From the NCBI RefSeq assembly GCF_011058165.1, contig NZ_JAALEG010000055.1, positions 1 through 42,057 on the forward strand: a stretch of 42,057 nucleotides of DNA, in the 5' to 3' direction. Origin of the DNA: Rhodococcus aetherivorans (GTDB lineage Bacteria; Actinomycetota; Actinomycetes; Mycobacteriales; Mycobacteriaceae). The notes beneath the pieces are model-generated. The model did no database searches and was not told where the DNA came from. It saw only the letters and a list, made by a program, of their open reading frames with translations. Of the stretch, positions 7,310 through 16,831 are shown in pieces; the stretch's first letter is position 1; each line of letters begins with the position of its first letter. The position numbers and the translations under genes are program-made.

Positions 7310-7366
7310 AGGAAACTCCCGCGCGAGCACCCATCGCGCACAACAGACACAGGAGGCTCGCTTCCC

Positions 7367-8191
7367 ATGGCGAACTACACCGCCGCCGACGTCAAGCGTC
7401 TGCGTGAGCTCACCGGCTCCGGAATGCTGGCGTGCAAGAACGCGCTCGCCGACAACGACGGCGACTTCGACAAGGCCGTCGAGCAGCTGCGCATCAAGGG
7501 CGCCAAGGACGTGGGCAAGCGCGCCGAGCGCTCCACCGCCGAGGGCCTGGTCGCCGCGAAGAACGGCGTGCTCATCGAGCTCAACTCCGAGACCGACTTC
7601 GTCGCCAAGAACGACGAGTTCCAGGCTCTCGCCGAGAAGATCGTCACCGCTGCGGCCGAGGCCAAGCCCGCCGACCTCGAGGCCCTCAAGGCTGTCGAGG
7701 TGGACGGCAAGACCGTCGACACCCTGGTGCAGGAGCTCTCCGCCAAGATCGGCGAGAAGCTCGAACTGCGCCGCCTCGCCGTGTTCGACGGCCCCGTCGC
7801 CGTGTACCTGCACAAGCGTGCGTCCGACCTGCCGCCGGCCGTCGGCGTGCTCGTCGAGTACTCCGGTGAGGGCGACGCCGCCGCCGATGCCGCCCGCGCC
7901 GCCGCGATGCAGGTCGCCGCGCTGAAGGCGAAGTACCTCACCCGCGACGAGGTCCCGGCCGACACGGTCGAGAACGAGCGCCGCATCGCGGAGGAGACCG
8001 CCAAGAACGAGGGCAAGCCGGAGGCCGCCCTGCCGAAGATCGTCGAGGGCCGTCTCAACGGCTTCTTCAAGGACGTCGTGCTGCTCGAGCAGGCCTCGGT
8101 GACGGACTCGAAGAAGACCGTCAAGGCGCTGCTCGACGAGGCCGGCGCCACCGTCTCGCGCTTCGTGCGTTTCGAGGTCGGCGCCAGCTAG
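7367..8191 (+). CDS. tsf: Elongation factor Ts
   Basis: A 274-residue guanine-nucleotide exchange factor for EF-Tu. The N-terminal UBA-like domain [20 protein letters not shown] is followed by the EF-Ts signature [15 protein letters not shown] and the two-lobed core, with [10 protein letters not shown]. Family length for actinobacteria is about 270-275. ATG 7367 follows a strong AGGAGG at 7351-7356. It forms the usual pair with rpsB and is followed by a strong hairpin. Confidence 0.97.
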   Translation: MANYTAADVKRLRELTGSGMLACKNALADNDGDFDKAVEQLRIKGAKDVGKRAERSTAEGLVAAKNGVLIELNSETDFVAKNDEFQALAEKIVTAAAEAKPADLEALKAVEVDGKTVDTLVQELSAKIGEKLELRRLAVFDGPVAVYLHKRASDLPPAVGVLVEYSGEGDAAADAARAAAMQVAALKAKYLTRDEVPADTVENERRIAEETAKNEGKPEAALPKIVEGRLNGFFKDVVLLEQASVTDSKKTVKALLDEAGATVSRFVRFEVGAS

Positions 8192-8202
8192 ATCTCTCGA
8201 TT

Positions 8203-8238
8203 CCTCGACCCCGTCGGCGCTCGCCGGCGGGGTCGAGG
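8203..8238 (+). terminator. Terminator hairpin after tsf
   Basis: CCTCGACCCCG (8203-8213) pairs with CGGGGTCGAGG (8228-8238), and the stem continues inward through a T-G wobble into CGGCG/CGCCG, giving an almost loopless structure. There is no U-tract, as is common for actinobacterial terminators. Confidence 0.75.
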
Positions 8239-8353
8239 CGCGTCGGCGGCTCGATATCCGGGCCGATCGGACACTCGCGCCCCCGTCTCGGTTCCACGGG
8301 GTCGGATGAGGCAGGATGAAAGGGCCGATCCACCGCTCGATCCGAGGAGAACC

Positions 8354-9082
8354 ATGTCCGAACACGCCCAGGAACGTCCCGGTTTCCGTCGGGTGCTGCT
8401 CAAGCTCGGCGGGGAGATGTTCGGCGGGGGCAAGGTCGGTCTCGACCCGGACGTGGTGACGACCGTGGCCGAGGAGATCGCCGAGGTCGTCCGCTCCGGG
8501 GTGGAGGTGGCTGTGGTCATCGGCGGCGGCAACTTCTTCCGCGGCGCGGAACTGCAGCAGCGCGGCCTCGACCGCGCCCGCTCCGACTACATGGGCATGC
8601 TCGGCACGGTGATGAACTCTCTTGCGCTGCAGGACTTCCTGGAGAAGCAGGGCGTGGACACCCGGGTCCAGACCGCCATCACGATGGGGCAGGTCGCCGA
8701 GCCGTACCTGCCGCTGCGGGCCCGCCGGCACCTCGAGAAGGGCCGCGTGGTGATCTTCGGCGCCGGCATGGGCATGCCCTACTTCTCCACCGACACCACG
8801 GCCGCGCAGCGCGCCCTCGAGATCGGCGCCGAGGTGGTCCTGATGGCCAAGGCCGTCGACGGTGTCTACTCGGCCGATCCGCGGATCGACCCCGACGCGA
8901 CCCTGTTCACCGAGATCACCCACCGCGAGGTCATCGAGAAGGGGCTCAAGGTGGCGGACGCGACCGCGTTCAGCCTCTGCATGGACAACGACATGCCGAT
9001 CATGGTCTTCAACCTGCTCACCGAGGGGAATATCGCTCGGGCCGTCGCCGGTGAGAAGATCGGAACACTCGTACGGTCATGA
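8354..9082 (+). CDS. pyrH: UMP kinase
   Basis: A 242-residue hexameric UMP kinase that phosphorylates UMP to UDP with ATP in pyrimidine synthesis. The amino-acid-kinase fold is visible: [11 protein letters not shown] (phosphate-binding N-terminus), [11 protein letters not shown], the UMP-site [27 protein letters not shown], and [17 protein letters not shown] 8354 follows GAGGAGA (8344-8350). It heads a tight run with frr (28 bases on) and cdsA (2 bases after frr), the classical pyrH-frr-cdsA order. Confidence 0.97.
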   Translation: MSEHAQERPGFRRVLLKLGGEMFGGGKVGLDPDVVTTVAEEIAEVVRSGVEVAVVIGGGNFFRGAELQQRGLDRARSDYMGMLGTVMNSLALQDFLEKQGVDTRVQTAITMGQVAEPYLPLRARRHLEKGRVVIFGAGMGMPYFSTDTTAAQRALEIGAEVVLMAKAVDGVYSADPRIDPDATLFTEITHREVIEKGLKVADATAFSLCMDNDMPIMVFNLLTEGNIARAVAGEKIGTLVRS

Positions 9083-9110
9083 ACGGACAACGGAACATGG
9101 AGGAACTGCC

Positions 9111-9668
9111 GTGATCGATGAAGCTCTCTTCGAGGCCGAGGAGAAGATGGAGAAGGCCGTCACGGTGGCCAAGGACGATCTCGGATCCATCCGCACCGGC
9201 CGCGCGAATCCCGGCATGTTCTCCAGGATCGTCGTCGACTACTACGGCGCGCCCACCCCGGTCACGCAGATGGCCAGCATCAACGTCCCCGAGGCGCGCA
9301 TGGTGGTCGTCAAGCCCTACGAGGCATCGCAGCTCGGTCCGATCGAGACCGCGATCCGCAACTCCGACCTGGGCGTCAATCCGACCAACGACGGGTCCCT
9401 GATCCGCATCTCCATCCCGCAGCTCACCGAGGAACGCCGCCGCGAGCTGGTCAAGCAGGCCAAGGCCAAGGGCGAGGACGCCAAGGTGTCCGTGCGCAAC
9501 GTGCGACGCAAGGCGATGGAGGAGCTGCACCGCATCCAGAAGGACGGCGAGGCCGGCGAGGACGACGTCACCCGCGCGGAGAAGGAACTCGACAAGACCA
9601 CGGCGAAGTACGTGGCGCAGATCGACGAACTGGTCAAGCACAAGGAAGCCGAGTTGCTGGAGGTTTAA
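9111..9668 (+). CDS. frr: Ribosome recycling factor
   Basis: A 185-residue ribosome recycling factor, which with EF-G splits post-termination ribosomes. The family opening [16 protein letters not shown], the conserved [20 protein letters not shown], and the C-terminal helix with [19 protein letters not shown] and [12 protein letters not shown] are all present. Length is exactly typical. GTG 9111 is preceded by GGAGGAA. It sits between pyrH and cdsA and is surely co-transcribed. Confidence 0.97.
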   Translation: MIDEALFEAEEKMEKAVTVAKDDLGSIRTGRANPGMFSRIVVDYYGAPTPVTQMASINVPEARMVVVKPYEASQLGPIETAIRNSDLGVNPTNDGSLIRISIPQLTEERRRELVKQAKAKGEDAKVSVRNVRRKAMEELHRIQKDGEAGEDDVTRAEKELDKTTAKYVAQIDELVKHKEAELLEV

Positions 9669-9670
9669 CC

Positions 9671-10633
9671 GTGGGTACAGCCGCCGGGTCGTCCGACCCG
9701 CAGCTCCCCTTGGGCGTCACCGACGCCGACTCGGCGGCCGAGGCCGCGAAGGCGGACCCCGAGGTCCCGCCGGTGCGGCCCGATGCCACCCCCACCGCGG
9801 AGCCGGCGAAGAAGTCCTCCCGGGCGGGCCGGAACCTGCCCGCGGCCGTGGGCGTCGGCGCCGGTCTCGGCGCCCTCGTCATCGTGGTGCTCGCATTCGC
9901 CCCCAAGGCGTGGCTCGTCGTCGTCGCGGTGGCCATCGCGATCGCCACGTGGGAGGTCACCAAGCGCCTGCGTGAGGCGGACGTCCTGGTTCCCCGGATC
10001 CCGCTCCTGGTCGGGGGGCAGGCGATGATCTGGCTCGGTTGGCCCTACGGCACCACCGGTGTGCTCGGCGCCTTCGCCGGCACCACGGTCGTGTCGATGC
10101 TGTGGCGGTTGTTCGACCGTGGACTGCGCGGCCGGCCCCGCAACTACCTGCGCGACACCGCGGTCACCGTCTTCACCGCGGCGTGGGTGCCGTTCCTCGC
10201 GTCGTTCGCGACGCTGATGGTCCTCGACGACAACGGCGCCGCACGCGTGTTCTGCCTGATGATCGTGTGCGTCGCGTCCGACGTCGGCGGGTATGCGGCG
10301 GGGGTGCTGTTCGGCAAGCACCCGATGGCGCCCGCGATCAGCCCGAAGAAGTCCTGGGAGGGCTTCGGTGGCTCGGTCCTCGCCTGCACCGTCGCCGGAA
10401 TCCTCACGGTGACCCTGCTGCTCGACGCCGCCTGGTGGATCGGTGCGCTCCTCGGCGTCGTCCTCGCGGCCACGGCCACGGCGAGCGACCTGATCGAGTC
10501 GCAGGTCAAGCGGGACCTCGGCATCAAGGACATGGGCACCCTGCTGCCCGGCCACGGCGGCATCATGGACCGGCTGGACTCGATCCTGCCGTCCGCGTTC
10601 GTCACCTGGCTCGTCCTCGGCGCCTTCGTCTAG
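9671..10633 (+). CDS. cdsA: Phosphatidate cytidylyltransferase
   Basis: A 320-residue membrane enzyme that makes CDP-diacylglycerol from phosphatidic acid and CTP, feeding all phospholipid and phosphatidylinositol synthesis. The first 60 residues are polar and Pro/Ala-rich, as in other actinobacterial CdsA. Several membrane segments follow. The CDP-alcohol signature spans residues 276-303, with SDLIESQVKRDLGIKDMG, then PGHGGIMDRLDS. GTG 9671 lies two bases after the frr stop, indicating translational coupling. Confidence 0.95.
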   Translation: MGTAAGSSDPQLPLGVTDADSAAEAAKADPEVPPVRPDATPTAEPAKKSSRAGRNLPAAVGVGAGLGALVIVVLAFAPKAWLVVVAVAIAIATWEVTKRLREADVLVPRIPLLVGGQAMIWLGWPYGTTGVLGAFAGTTVVSMLWRLFDRGLRGRPRNYLRDTAVTVFTAAWVPFLASFATLMVLDDNGAARVFCLMIVCVASDVGGYAAGVLFGKHPMAPAISPKKSWEGFGGSVLACTVAGILTVTLLLDAAWWIGALLGVVLAATATASDLIESQVKRDLGIKDMGTLLPGHGGIMDRLDSILPSAFVTWLVLGAFV

Positions 10634-10637
10634 GCCG

Positions 10638-11369
10638 GTGGCGAGGAGACAGCGGTCCGACGTGCACGGGGTGGTCCCCAGCCCCAACATCTGGCACTGG
10701 CCGGAGGTCTACGAGGAAGAGAACCGCGCCCAGGACGTTCACGGCGTCGTGTACGCGGCGCTGCGCGAGGCGTGCGACTGGGCCGGTCGCGACGTCCTCG
10801 ACGTGGGCTGCGGCACCGGCTTCCACCTGCCGATGTTCGCGGCCACCGCGCGCACCGTGACCGGCATCGAACCGCACCCGCCGCTGGTGGAGCTGGCCCG
10901 CCGACGTGTGCGGGACCAGCCGGGCGTCCGGGTGGAGGCCGGTTCGGCCGAGCAGTTGCCGCTTCCGGACGGCACCGTCGACGTCGTGCACGCGCGCACC
11001 GCCTACTTCTTCGGGCCCGGGTGCGGGGCGGGCATCGCCGAGGCCATGCGCGTGCTGCGGCCCGGCGGCGCGCTCGCGATCGTCGATCTCGACGCGACCG
11101 CCCATCCGTACGGCGAATGGATGCGCGCGGACCTGCCGCACTACGACCCGGCGGTGGTGGAGGCGTTCTTCGCCGCCCAGGGCTTCGACCTGCGCCGGGT
11201 CGACACCGAATGGCGCTTCCCGGACCGTGCGACCCTCGAGCGCGTACTCGGCATCGAGTTCGGCCCGCGCGTCGCCGAGCGAGCGGTGCACGGCACCCCG
11301 GGCACCACCCTCACGGTGCGCTACCGGCTGCATGTGCGCCGCAAGCCCCGGGGCCTGGAGATCCCCTGA
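10638..11369 (+). CDS. Class I SAM-dependent methyltransferase
   Basis: A 243-residue methyltransferase of unknown substrate. Motif I is VLDVGCGTGFHLPMFA (about residues 53-68), followed by the acidic GIEPHPPLVELARRR and the motif II/III region LPLPDGTVDVVHARTAYFFG and LRPGGALAIVDLD. The C-terminal part carries an additional substrate domain. GTG 10638 lies four bases after the cdsA stop; GTG 10662 is an alternative with GAGGAG 13 bases upstream. Its tight linkage to cdsA suggests co-expression but does not prove a lipid substrate. Confidence 0.82.
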   Translation: MARRQRSDVHGVVPSPNIWHWPEVYEEENRAQDVHGVVYAALREACDWAGRDVLDVGCGTGFHLPMFAATARTVTGIEPHPPLVELARRRVRDQPGVRVEAGSAEQLPLPDGTVDVVHARTAYFFGPGCGAGIAEAMRVLRPGGALAIVDLDATAHPYGEWMRADLPHYDPAVVEAFFAAQGFDLRRVDTEWRFPDRATLERVLGIEFGPRVAERAVHGTPGTTLTVRYRLHVRRKPRGLEIP

Positions 11370-11391
11370 GCGTGCGGCGCGTGCCGCGGAC

Positions 11392-12255
11392 CTAGCGGTG
11401 GTGGTGGGTGCCGCGGATGCGGAACACCCGCGCCAGTTCGCTGATCCTCTTCGCCTTGGCCAGGCGGGGCAGGTCGCTGCCGTCGCGCACCCCGCGGCCG
11501 TCCTCGCCGAGCGTGTCGATCACCTCATGTGCCCAGCCGACCTCGTCGGAGCTGGGGCTGAGGGCGGCGTTGACGAACGGTGCCCGGGCCGGAGTCATGC
11601 ACAGCTTCCCGGTCATTCCCATCGACGCGGTCAGCTTCGCCTCCCGCTCGAGGACCTCGGGGTCGTCGGTCAGCGACGGCCCGTCGACGGGACCGGGCAG
11701 GCGGGCCGCCCGGCTCGACACCACCAGGCGGGAACGCGGGTAGGCCATGGCGAGGGGGGAGTCGTCCATCCCGGTGTCGCGGCGGAAGTCGCCGCTGCCG
11801 AACGCCAGCCGGAACGTACCGTCGGCGCGGGCGATCTCGGGTGTGGCCTCGAGGCCCACCGCCGATTCGATGAGCACGAGGATGCGGGTGCCGGCCGGCA
11901 GCTGAGCGGCCGTGGCGTCGACCTGCTGGCCGCTCTCGGTCTTGGCGAGCATCACGCCCTGCAGGCCGGGCACCCCGGCGAGCGCGGCGAGATCGTCGGC
12001 CCAGTGCACAGTGGTGGCGTCGTTGATCCGCACCCAGGCACGGCCACCACCGCGCAACCATTCGACGACGTCATCGCGCGCGGCGGCCTTACCGGCCGCC
12101 GGTACGGCGTCCTCGAGGTCGAGGATCACGGCGTCGGCCGGGGACGCGGCGGCCGCGGCGAACCGCTCCGGGGCGTTGCCCGGAACGAGCAGCCAGGATC
12201 GGGCGAGCTCGGGTGCGACGGTGGCGGAGGCGGGGGCATCCAGGTGGGCGGTCAC
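11392..12255 (-). CDS. HpcH/HpaI aldolase/citrate lyase family protein (CitE-like)
   Basis: A 287-residue TIM-barrel protein of the CitE/malyl-CoA lyase group. Motifs: RSWLLVPGNAPERFAAAA near the N-terminus, AVILDLEDAVP (metal-binding acidic residues), WVRIND, GVMLAKTESG and LVLIESAVGLE (metal-ligand Glu), and FGSGDFRRDTG. Members cleave or make C-C bonds of acyl-CoA esters such as malyl- or citramalyl-CoA; the substrate cannot be told here. GTG 12255 has GAGGAG seven bases upstream; an ATG 28 codons further up lacks family support. It converges on the methyltransferase gene. Confidence 0.85.
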   Translation of the reverse strand: MTAHLDAPASATVAPELARSWLLVPGNAPERFAAAAASPADAVILDLEDAVPAAGKAAARDDVVEWLRGGGRAWVRINDATTVHWADDLAALAGVPGLQGVMLAKTESGQQVDATAAQLPAGTRILVLIESAVGLEATPEIARADGTFRLAFGSGDFRRDTGMDDSPLAMAYPRSRLVVSSRAARLPGPVDGPSLTDDPEVLEREAKLTASMGMTGKLCMTPARAPFVNAALSPSSDEVGWAHEVIDTLGEDGRGVRDGSDLPRLAKAKRISELARVFRIRGTHHHR

Positions 12256-12360
12256 GTCAGGCTCCTCGGGTGAAGGTCTTGTCTCCAGGGTGCCCTGTTG
12301 TCGCCGCCTTGGGGAAATTGGGTGCGTTGTGTTCGTCACCCGCCGCGGGGCGGCGCGGTG

Positions 12361-12729
12361 TTACCGCCGCTTCGCGGCGCGTTTGATCTGCAGGATCCGC
12401 ACACCGCCCGCCAGTGCCATGACGAGGGCCCCGGCGATGGCCGACAGGAGCAGGCTCACCCCGAGCGGCAGGGTGAACTCCCACACGAACATTTCCATGG
12501 TGACCGGGTCGAGGTTCTGCAGGATGAACACGAGCAGCAGGATCAGCACCAGAACACCGATGACCAGGCCGGTCCACGTGGAGGCCGCCCGGCTGCGGTC
12601 GAGGGGAATCTCCGGTGCCGGGCGGACGTTGGACTCGGGCGTGGCCTTCGTCGCCCCCTGAGGCTCGAGCTGACCCCGGACCGGAAGGTCCGGTGGCGGT
12701 TCGGGGAGATCCGCAGGGCGTTCGGTCAT
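12361..12729 (-). CDS. LapA/DUF1049-like membrane protein, 122 aa
   Basis: A small membrane protein with a disordered Pro-rich head (residues 1-50, MTERPADLPEPPPDLP) and two membrane segments, TGLVIGVLVLILLLVFILQN and LGVSLLLSAIAGALVMALAG, joined by NLDPVTMEMFVWEFTLPL. The Q-N-x-x-x-V pattern after TM1 and the second helix fit the LapA_dom (DUF1049) family. It ends with a basic KRAAKRR. It is divergent from rlmN, 87 bases away. The function in actinobacteria is not known. Confidence 0.75.
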   Translation of the reverse strand: MTERPADLPEPPPDLPVRGQLEPQGATKATPESNVRPAPEIPLDRSRAASTWTGLVIGVLVLILLLVFILQNLDPVTMEMFVWEFTLPLGVSLLLSAIAGALVMALAGGVRILQIKRAAKRR

Positions 12730-12802
12730 GGCTCGATCATCTCGCTCCGGCCGCCGGTGCACACCGCATTCGGCGAGGAAAACCGGCGTTGCCGCCCTGA
12801 TG

Positions 12803-12808
12803 GATAAT
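12803..12808 (+). promoter_or_regulatory. Candidate -10 (GATAAT) for a leaderless rlmN transcript
   Basis: GATAAT ends 8 bases before the rlmN ATG at 12817 and no Shine-Dalgarno sequence lies between. A transcript starting at or next to the A of ATG is plausible. Confidence 0.45.
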
Positions 12809-12816
12809 GGTTCATT

Positions 12817-13926
12817 ATGCCCTCCTCTCTTCCCCTGGTTTTCGACGCGCCCAAACGCGGCATGCCGCCGCGCCACCTCGCCGATCTCGATGCCGAGCAG
12901 CGCCGCGAGGCCGTGCGCGAACTCGGCCTGCCGGCCTTCCGCGCCGATCAGTTGGCCCGGCACTACTACGGGCGCCTCGAAGCCGATCCGGAGAAGATGA
13001 CGGATCTGCCGGCGAAGGTGCGCGAGCAGGTCGGGGCCGCGTTCTTTCCCGCGTTGCTGACCCCGGTCAAGCACGTGGCCTGCGACGGCGGCGAGACCCG
13101 CAAGACGCTGTGGCGCGCCGGGGACGGCACCCTCCTGGAGAGCGTGCTCATGCGCTACCCCGACCGTGCCACGCTGTGCATCTCGAGCCAGGCCGGCTGC
13201 GGTATGGCCTGCCCGTTCTGCGCGACGGGCCAGGGCGGTTTGAACCGGAACCTGTCGACCGCCGAGATCGTCGACCAGGTGCGCGCCGCCGCCGCGGCCC
13301 TGCGCGACGGTGACGTCGCCGGGGGACCGGGCCGGCTGTCCAACGTGGTGTTCATGGGCATGGGGGAGCCGCTGGCGAACTACAAGCGTGTGGTGGCCGC
13401 CGTGCGGCGCATCACCGCGCCGCCCCCGGAGGGACTGGGCCTGTCGCAGCGGTCGGTCACCGTCTCCACCGTCGGCCTCGCTCCGGCCATCCGCCGGCTG
13501 GCCGACGAGGGTCTGAGCGTGACGCTCGCCGTGTCGCTGCACACCCCGGACGACGAACTGCGCGACACGCTGGTGCCGGTCAACAACCGCTGGCCCGTCG
13601 CCGAGGTGCTCGACGCCGCGCGCTACTACGCCGACCGGACCGGTCGCCGCGTCTCCGTCGAGTACGCCCTGATCCGCGACGTCAACGACCAGCCGTGGCG
13701 GGCGGACATGCTGGGCAAGAAGCTGCACAAGGCGCTCGGCCCGCTGGTGCACGTGAACCTGATCCCGCTCAATCCGACGCCGGGCAGCGAATGGGACGCC
13801 AGCCCGAAGCCGGTCGAGCGCGAATTCGTCCGTCGCGTCCAGGCGCAGGGGGTCTCGTGCACCGTGCGGGACACCCGGGGGCAGGAGATCGCGGCCGCGT
13901 GCGGTCAGCTCGCCGCCGAGAACTGA
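12817..13926 (+). CDS. rlmN: Dual-specificity 23S rRNA/tRNA methyltransferase RlmN
   Basis: A 369-residue radical-SAM enzyme that methylates C2 of A2503 in 23S rRNA and A37 in some tRNAs. The iron-sulfur cluster motif is [11 protein letters not shown] (CxxxCxxC, about residues 128-135). Also present are [15 protein letters not shown] (SAM-binding GEP), [12 protein letters not shown], and the C-terminal catalytic Cys in [21 protein letters not shown]. The Mtb equivalent I recall is Rv2880c, also just beyond cdsA. A strong bidirectional terminator follows. Confidence 0.96.
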   Translation: MPSSLPLVFDAPKRGMPPRHLADLDAEQRREAVRELGLPAFRADQLARHYYGRLEADPEKMTDLPAKVREQVGAAFFPALLTPVKHVACDGGETRKTLWRAGDGTLLESVLMRYPDRATLCISSQAGCGMACPFCATGQGGLNRNLSTAEIVDQVRAAAAALRDGDVAGGPGRLSNVVFMGMGEPLANYKRVVAAVRRITAPPPEGLGLSQRSVTVSTVGLAPAIRRLADEGLSVTLAVSLHTPDDELRDTLVPVNNRWPVAEVLDAARYYADRTGRRVSVEYALIRDVNDQPWRADMLGKKLHKALGPLVHVNLIPLNPTPGSEWDASPKPVEREFVRRVQAQGVSCTVRDTRGQEIAAACGQLAAEN

Positions 13927-13944
13927 GCGCCACCCCCCGGGACG

Positions 13945-13981
13945 CGAAGGGCCCGTCCGGACGAACCGGGCGGGCCCTTCG
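13945..13981. terminator. Bidirectional terminator between rlmN and the DUF2631 gene
   Basis: CGAAGGGCCCG (13945-13955) pairs perfectly with CGGGCCCTTCG (13971-13981), with a short CCGG/CCGG pairing in the loop. It lies between two convergent genes and serves either direction. Confidence 0.8.
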
Positions 13982-14001
13982 ACGCTGCTGCGGGGGTGCG
14001 G

Positions 14002-14247
14002 CTACCGCCGGCGCCGCCGCTGGACGATGTCGCGCACCAGGATGGCGACCAGCGCCGCGGCGAAGCCGATCAGGAACCAGTTCTCGACGTTGCCGTTGTG
14101 GTTGCCGATGATCATCGCCAGCAGGAACAGTGCGACGAGCCAGCCCATGACGCGGAACAGGCGGGGGGCTTCGCCACTCCAACCCCACTCCGCCGACGGC
14201 ACCTCGGCCGTGTCGACGCCAGTGGTCTTCAACTCGGTACCGGCCAC
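14002..14247 (-). CDS. DUF2631 membrane protein, 81 aa
   Basis: A short actinobacterial membrane protein of the DUF2631 type. The head [20 protein letters not shown] is followed by two membrane segments ([15 protein letters not shown] and [19 protein letters not shown]) separated by the polar HNGNVEN, and it ends in RRRRR. GTG 14247 has AGGAGG seven bases upstream; the open frame extends 17 codons further without an RBS. It is divergent from dxr, where the family commonly sits. Function unknown. Confidence 0.78.
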   Translation of the reverse strand: MAGTELKTTGVDTAEVPSAEWGWSGEAPRLFRVMGWLVALFLLAMIIGNHNGNVENWFLIGFAAALVAILVRDIVQRRRRR

Positions 14248-14377
14248 CGCTTGTCCTCCTGCTCGCAAAGATCTTCGCTGTTGGGCCAATCGTGACATAC
14301 GACCGTCCGTCGTACGAAGTGGGGGCGCTCTCGCGCGCGCCGGACGGGTGATTCAGCATCCCCTCAGGACGGTCGGG

Positions 14378-14383
14378 GACAAT
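14378..14383 (+). promoter_or_regulatory. Candidate -10 (GACAAT) for dxr
   Basis: GACAAT ends six bases before the dxr GTG at 14390, compatible with a leaderless transcript. The match to TANNNT is imperfect at the first base. Confidence 0.35.
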
Positions 14384-14389
14384 GTCGGC

Positions 14390-15553
14390 GTGGTCGACTC
14401 GCAACCCAGCTCCCGCACCCGTGTCCTGCTGCTCGGCAGCACCGGCTCCATCGGCACCCAGGCCCTCGAGGTGATCGCCGCCAACCCCGACCGGTTCGAG
14501 GTGGTCGGTCTCGCCGCCGGTGGCGGCAACATCGATCTGCTCGCCGCGCAGATCCGCGTCACCGGTGTCGCCGAGGTGGCCGTCGCGAACGCGCAGGCCG
14601 CCGCGCGGCTCGACGTCCCGGGTCTGCAGGTGCGCAGCGGGCCCGACGCGGTCACGCGGCTGGTGCGCGACGTCGAGGCCGACGTGGTGCTCAACGCCCT
14701 CGTCGGGTCCCTCGGCCTGGAGCCGACGCTGGCCGCACTGGCGACGGGCGCGCGCCTGGCGCTGGCCAACAAGGAATCGCTCGTCGCCGGCGGCGCGCTG
14801 GTCACCGCGGCCGCGGCCCCGGGCCAGATCGTGCCCGTCGACTCGGAGCACTCGGCGCTGGCCCAGTGCCTGCGCGGCGGCAGCCCCGACGAGGTGGCCC
14901 GGCTCGTGCTCACGGCCTCGGGCGGGCCGTTCCGCGGTTGGCCGGCCGAGCGGCTCGAGTCGGTCACCCCCGAGCAGGCCGGCGCCCATCCCACCTGGTC
15001 GATGGGCCCGATGAACACCCTGAACTCGGCGACGCTGGTGAACAAGGGCCTGGAGCTGATCGAGACGCACCTGCTGTTCGGCATCGGTTACGACCGGATC
15101 GACGTCACCGTGCACCCGCAGTCGATCGTGCACTCGATGGTCACCTTCACCGACGGCTCCACCCTGGCCCAGGCGTCACCGCCGTCGATGAAGCTGCCCA
15201 TCGCACTCGCGCTGGGCTGGCCGCACCGGATCGCGGACGCGGCGCCGGCCCTCGACTTCGCGACCGCCTCGACCTGGGAGTTCGAACCGGTGGCGCACGA
15301 GGTGTTCCCCGCGATCGAACTGGCGCGGGCCGCCGGGGTGGGCGGCGGATGCCTGACCGCGGTGTACAACGCCGCCAACGAGGTGGCCGCGGAGGCCTTC
15401 CTCGCCGGCGCCCTGCCGTTCCCGGGGATCGTGCGCACGGTGGCGGCGGTCCTGTCCGACGCCGACGACTGGTCCGCGGCACCCGCTACCGTGGAAGATG
15501 TGCTCGCCGCCGACGGCTGGGCTCGGGACCGAGCCCGCGCGCTCGTGAAGTAG
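14390..15553 (+). CDS. dxr: 1-deoxy-D-xylulose 5-phosphate reductoisomerase
   Basis: A 387-residue enzyme of the MEP isoprenoid pathway that turns DXP into MEP with NADPH; it is the fosmidomycin target. The NADPH motif is [15 protein letters not shown]. The metal site is [14 protein letters not shown] (Asp and Glu of DSEH), with [12 protein letters not shown] before it and the flexible-loop/active-site region [18 protein letters not shown] after it. GTG 14390 gives the family length. It is followed at 15 bases by rip1 and then ispG, as in mycobacteria. Confidence 0.97.
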   Translation: MVDSQPSSRTRVLLLGSTGSIGTQALEVIAANPDRFEVVGLAAGGGNIDLLAAQIRVTGVAEVAVANAQAAARLDVPGLQVRSGPDAVTRLVRDVEADVVLNALVGSLGLEPTLAALATGARLALANKESLVAGGALVTAAAAPGQIVPVDSEHSALAQCLRGGSPDEVARLVLTASGGPFRGWPAERLESVTPEQAGAHPTWSMGPMNTLNSATLVNKGLELIETHLLFGIGYDRIDVTVHPQSIVHSMVTFTDGSTLAQASPPSMKLPIALALGWPHRIADAAPALDFATASTWEFEPVAHEVFPAIELARAAGVGGGCLTAVYNAANEVAAEAFLAGALPFPGIVRTVAAVLSDADDWSAAPATVEDVLAADGWARDRARALVK

Positions 15554-15568
15554 GAGGACCGGCCACCG

Positions 15569-16786
15569 ATGATGTTCGTTCTGGGCGTCGTGCTGTTCGC
15601 CCTCGGCATCGCCGTATCCATCGCCCTGCACGAGGCCGGGCACATGTGGACCGCGCAGCGCCTCGGGATGAAGGTGCGGCGCTATTACATCGGGTTCGGG
15701 CCGCGGCTGTACTCGTTCCGTCGCGGCGAGACCGAGTACGGCCTCAAGGCGATCCCTGCGGGCGGCTTCTGCGACATCGCGGGCATGACGGCGCTCGACG
15801 AACTGGCCCCCGACGAGCACGAGCGCGCCATGTACAAGCAGAAGGCGTGGAAGCGCGTCGTGGTGATGTCCGGCGGCATCGCGATGAACTTCGTCCTCGG
15901 CATGGTGCTGATCTTCGGGCTCGCCGTGGCGTGGGGTCTGCCCCGTCTGGGGGAGACCCCGGCGGAGATCGGGGAGCTCTCGTGCGTCGCACCGACTCAG
16001 GCCGGTGAGGCCGGGGGCTACGAGCTGGCGCCGTGCAGCGGGCCGGGTCCCGCCGCGGCCGCGGGCCTCGAGGTCGGGGACGTCGTGGTCTCCGTCGGCG
16101 GCACCGAGGTAGCGACGTTCGGGGACCTGGTCGAGGCCACCCGCGCCGCGACCGGGACGGTGGATTTCGTCGTCGAACGCGACGACCGCACGCTGACGAT
16201 CCCGGTGCCGGTCGAGTCCGCCCAGCGGTGGGTGCAGGATCCCGAGACGGGCGAGATCACCTCGGAGACCGTCAGCGCAATCGGCGTCGCTGCACCGCCG
16301 TCCGTCACCGAGTACACCGCGTTCACCGCGGTGGGTGGCACGCTGCGGTTCACCGGTGACATGTTCGTCCTGACCGCGCAGGCCCTCGCCGACCTGCCGA
16401 GCAAGGTGGGGGCGCTGTGGGAGTCGGTGACGGGCGGCGAACGCGATCCCGACACCCCGATCAGCGTCGTCGGCGCGTCCGTCATCGGCGGGCAGGTCGC
16501 CGAGCGGGGCATCTGGCAGATGTTCGTCCTGCTGCTCGCGCAGCTCAACTTCTTCCTGGGCATGTTCAACCTGCTCCCGCTGCTGCCGCTCGACGGCGGC
16601 CACATCGCCGTGGTCGCGTACGAGAAGGTCCGCAACTGGATCCGGGGGCTGCGCGGGCTGCCGGTCGGGGGTCCGGTCGACTACACGAAGCTGCTGCCCG
16701 TCACCTACGTGTTCGTCCTCATCGGCGGCGCGTTCATGCTGTTGACACTCACCGCGGACATCGTCAACCCCATCCAGCTGTTCTGA
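15569..16786 (+). CDS. rip1: Site-2 zinc metalloprotease, RseP/Rip1 family
   Basis: A 405-residue intramembrane protease that cuts anti-sigma factors and other membrane proteins. TM1 carries the zinc-binding HEAGH (about residues 21-25). A PDZ domain occupies about residues 155-225 (AAAGLEVGDVVVSVGG). The third membrane region holds NLLPLLPLDGGH, the NxxPxxxLDGG motif with the Asp ligand. Length equals that of Mtb Rip1 (Rv2869c as recalled), which controls several sigma factors and cell-envelope lipids. It is the middle gene of the dxr-rip1-ispG run. Confidence 0.94.
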   Translation: MMFVLGVVLFALGIAVSIALHEAGHMWTAQRLGMKVRRYYIGFGPRLYSFRRGETEYGLKAIPAGGFCDIAGMTALDELAPDEHERAMYKQKAWKRVVVMSGGIAMNFVLGMVLIFGLAVAWGLPRLGETPAEIGELSCVAPTQAGEAGGYELAPCSGPGPAAAAGLEVGDVVVSVGGTEVATFGDLVEATRAATGTVDFVVERDDRTLTIPVPVESAQRWVQDPETGEITSETVSAIGVAAPPSVTEYTAFTAVGGTLRFTGDMFVLTAQALADLPSKVGALWESVTGGERDPDTPISVVGASVIGGQVAERGIWQMFVLLLAQLNFFLGMFNLLPLLPLDGGHIAVVAYEKVRNWIRGLRGLPVGGPVDYTKLLPVTYVFVLIGGAFMLLTLTADIVNPIQLF

Positions 16787-16831
16787 CCCGCATCGCTAGA
16801 ATTGCCGCGTAGCTACGAAAGAAGGCGAAAC

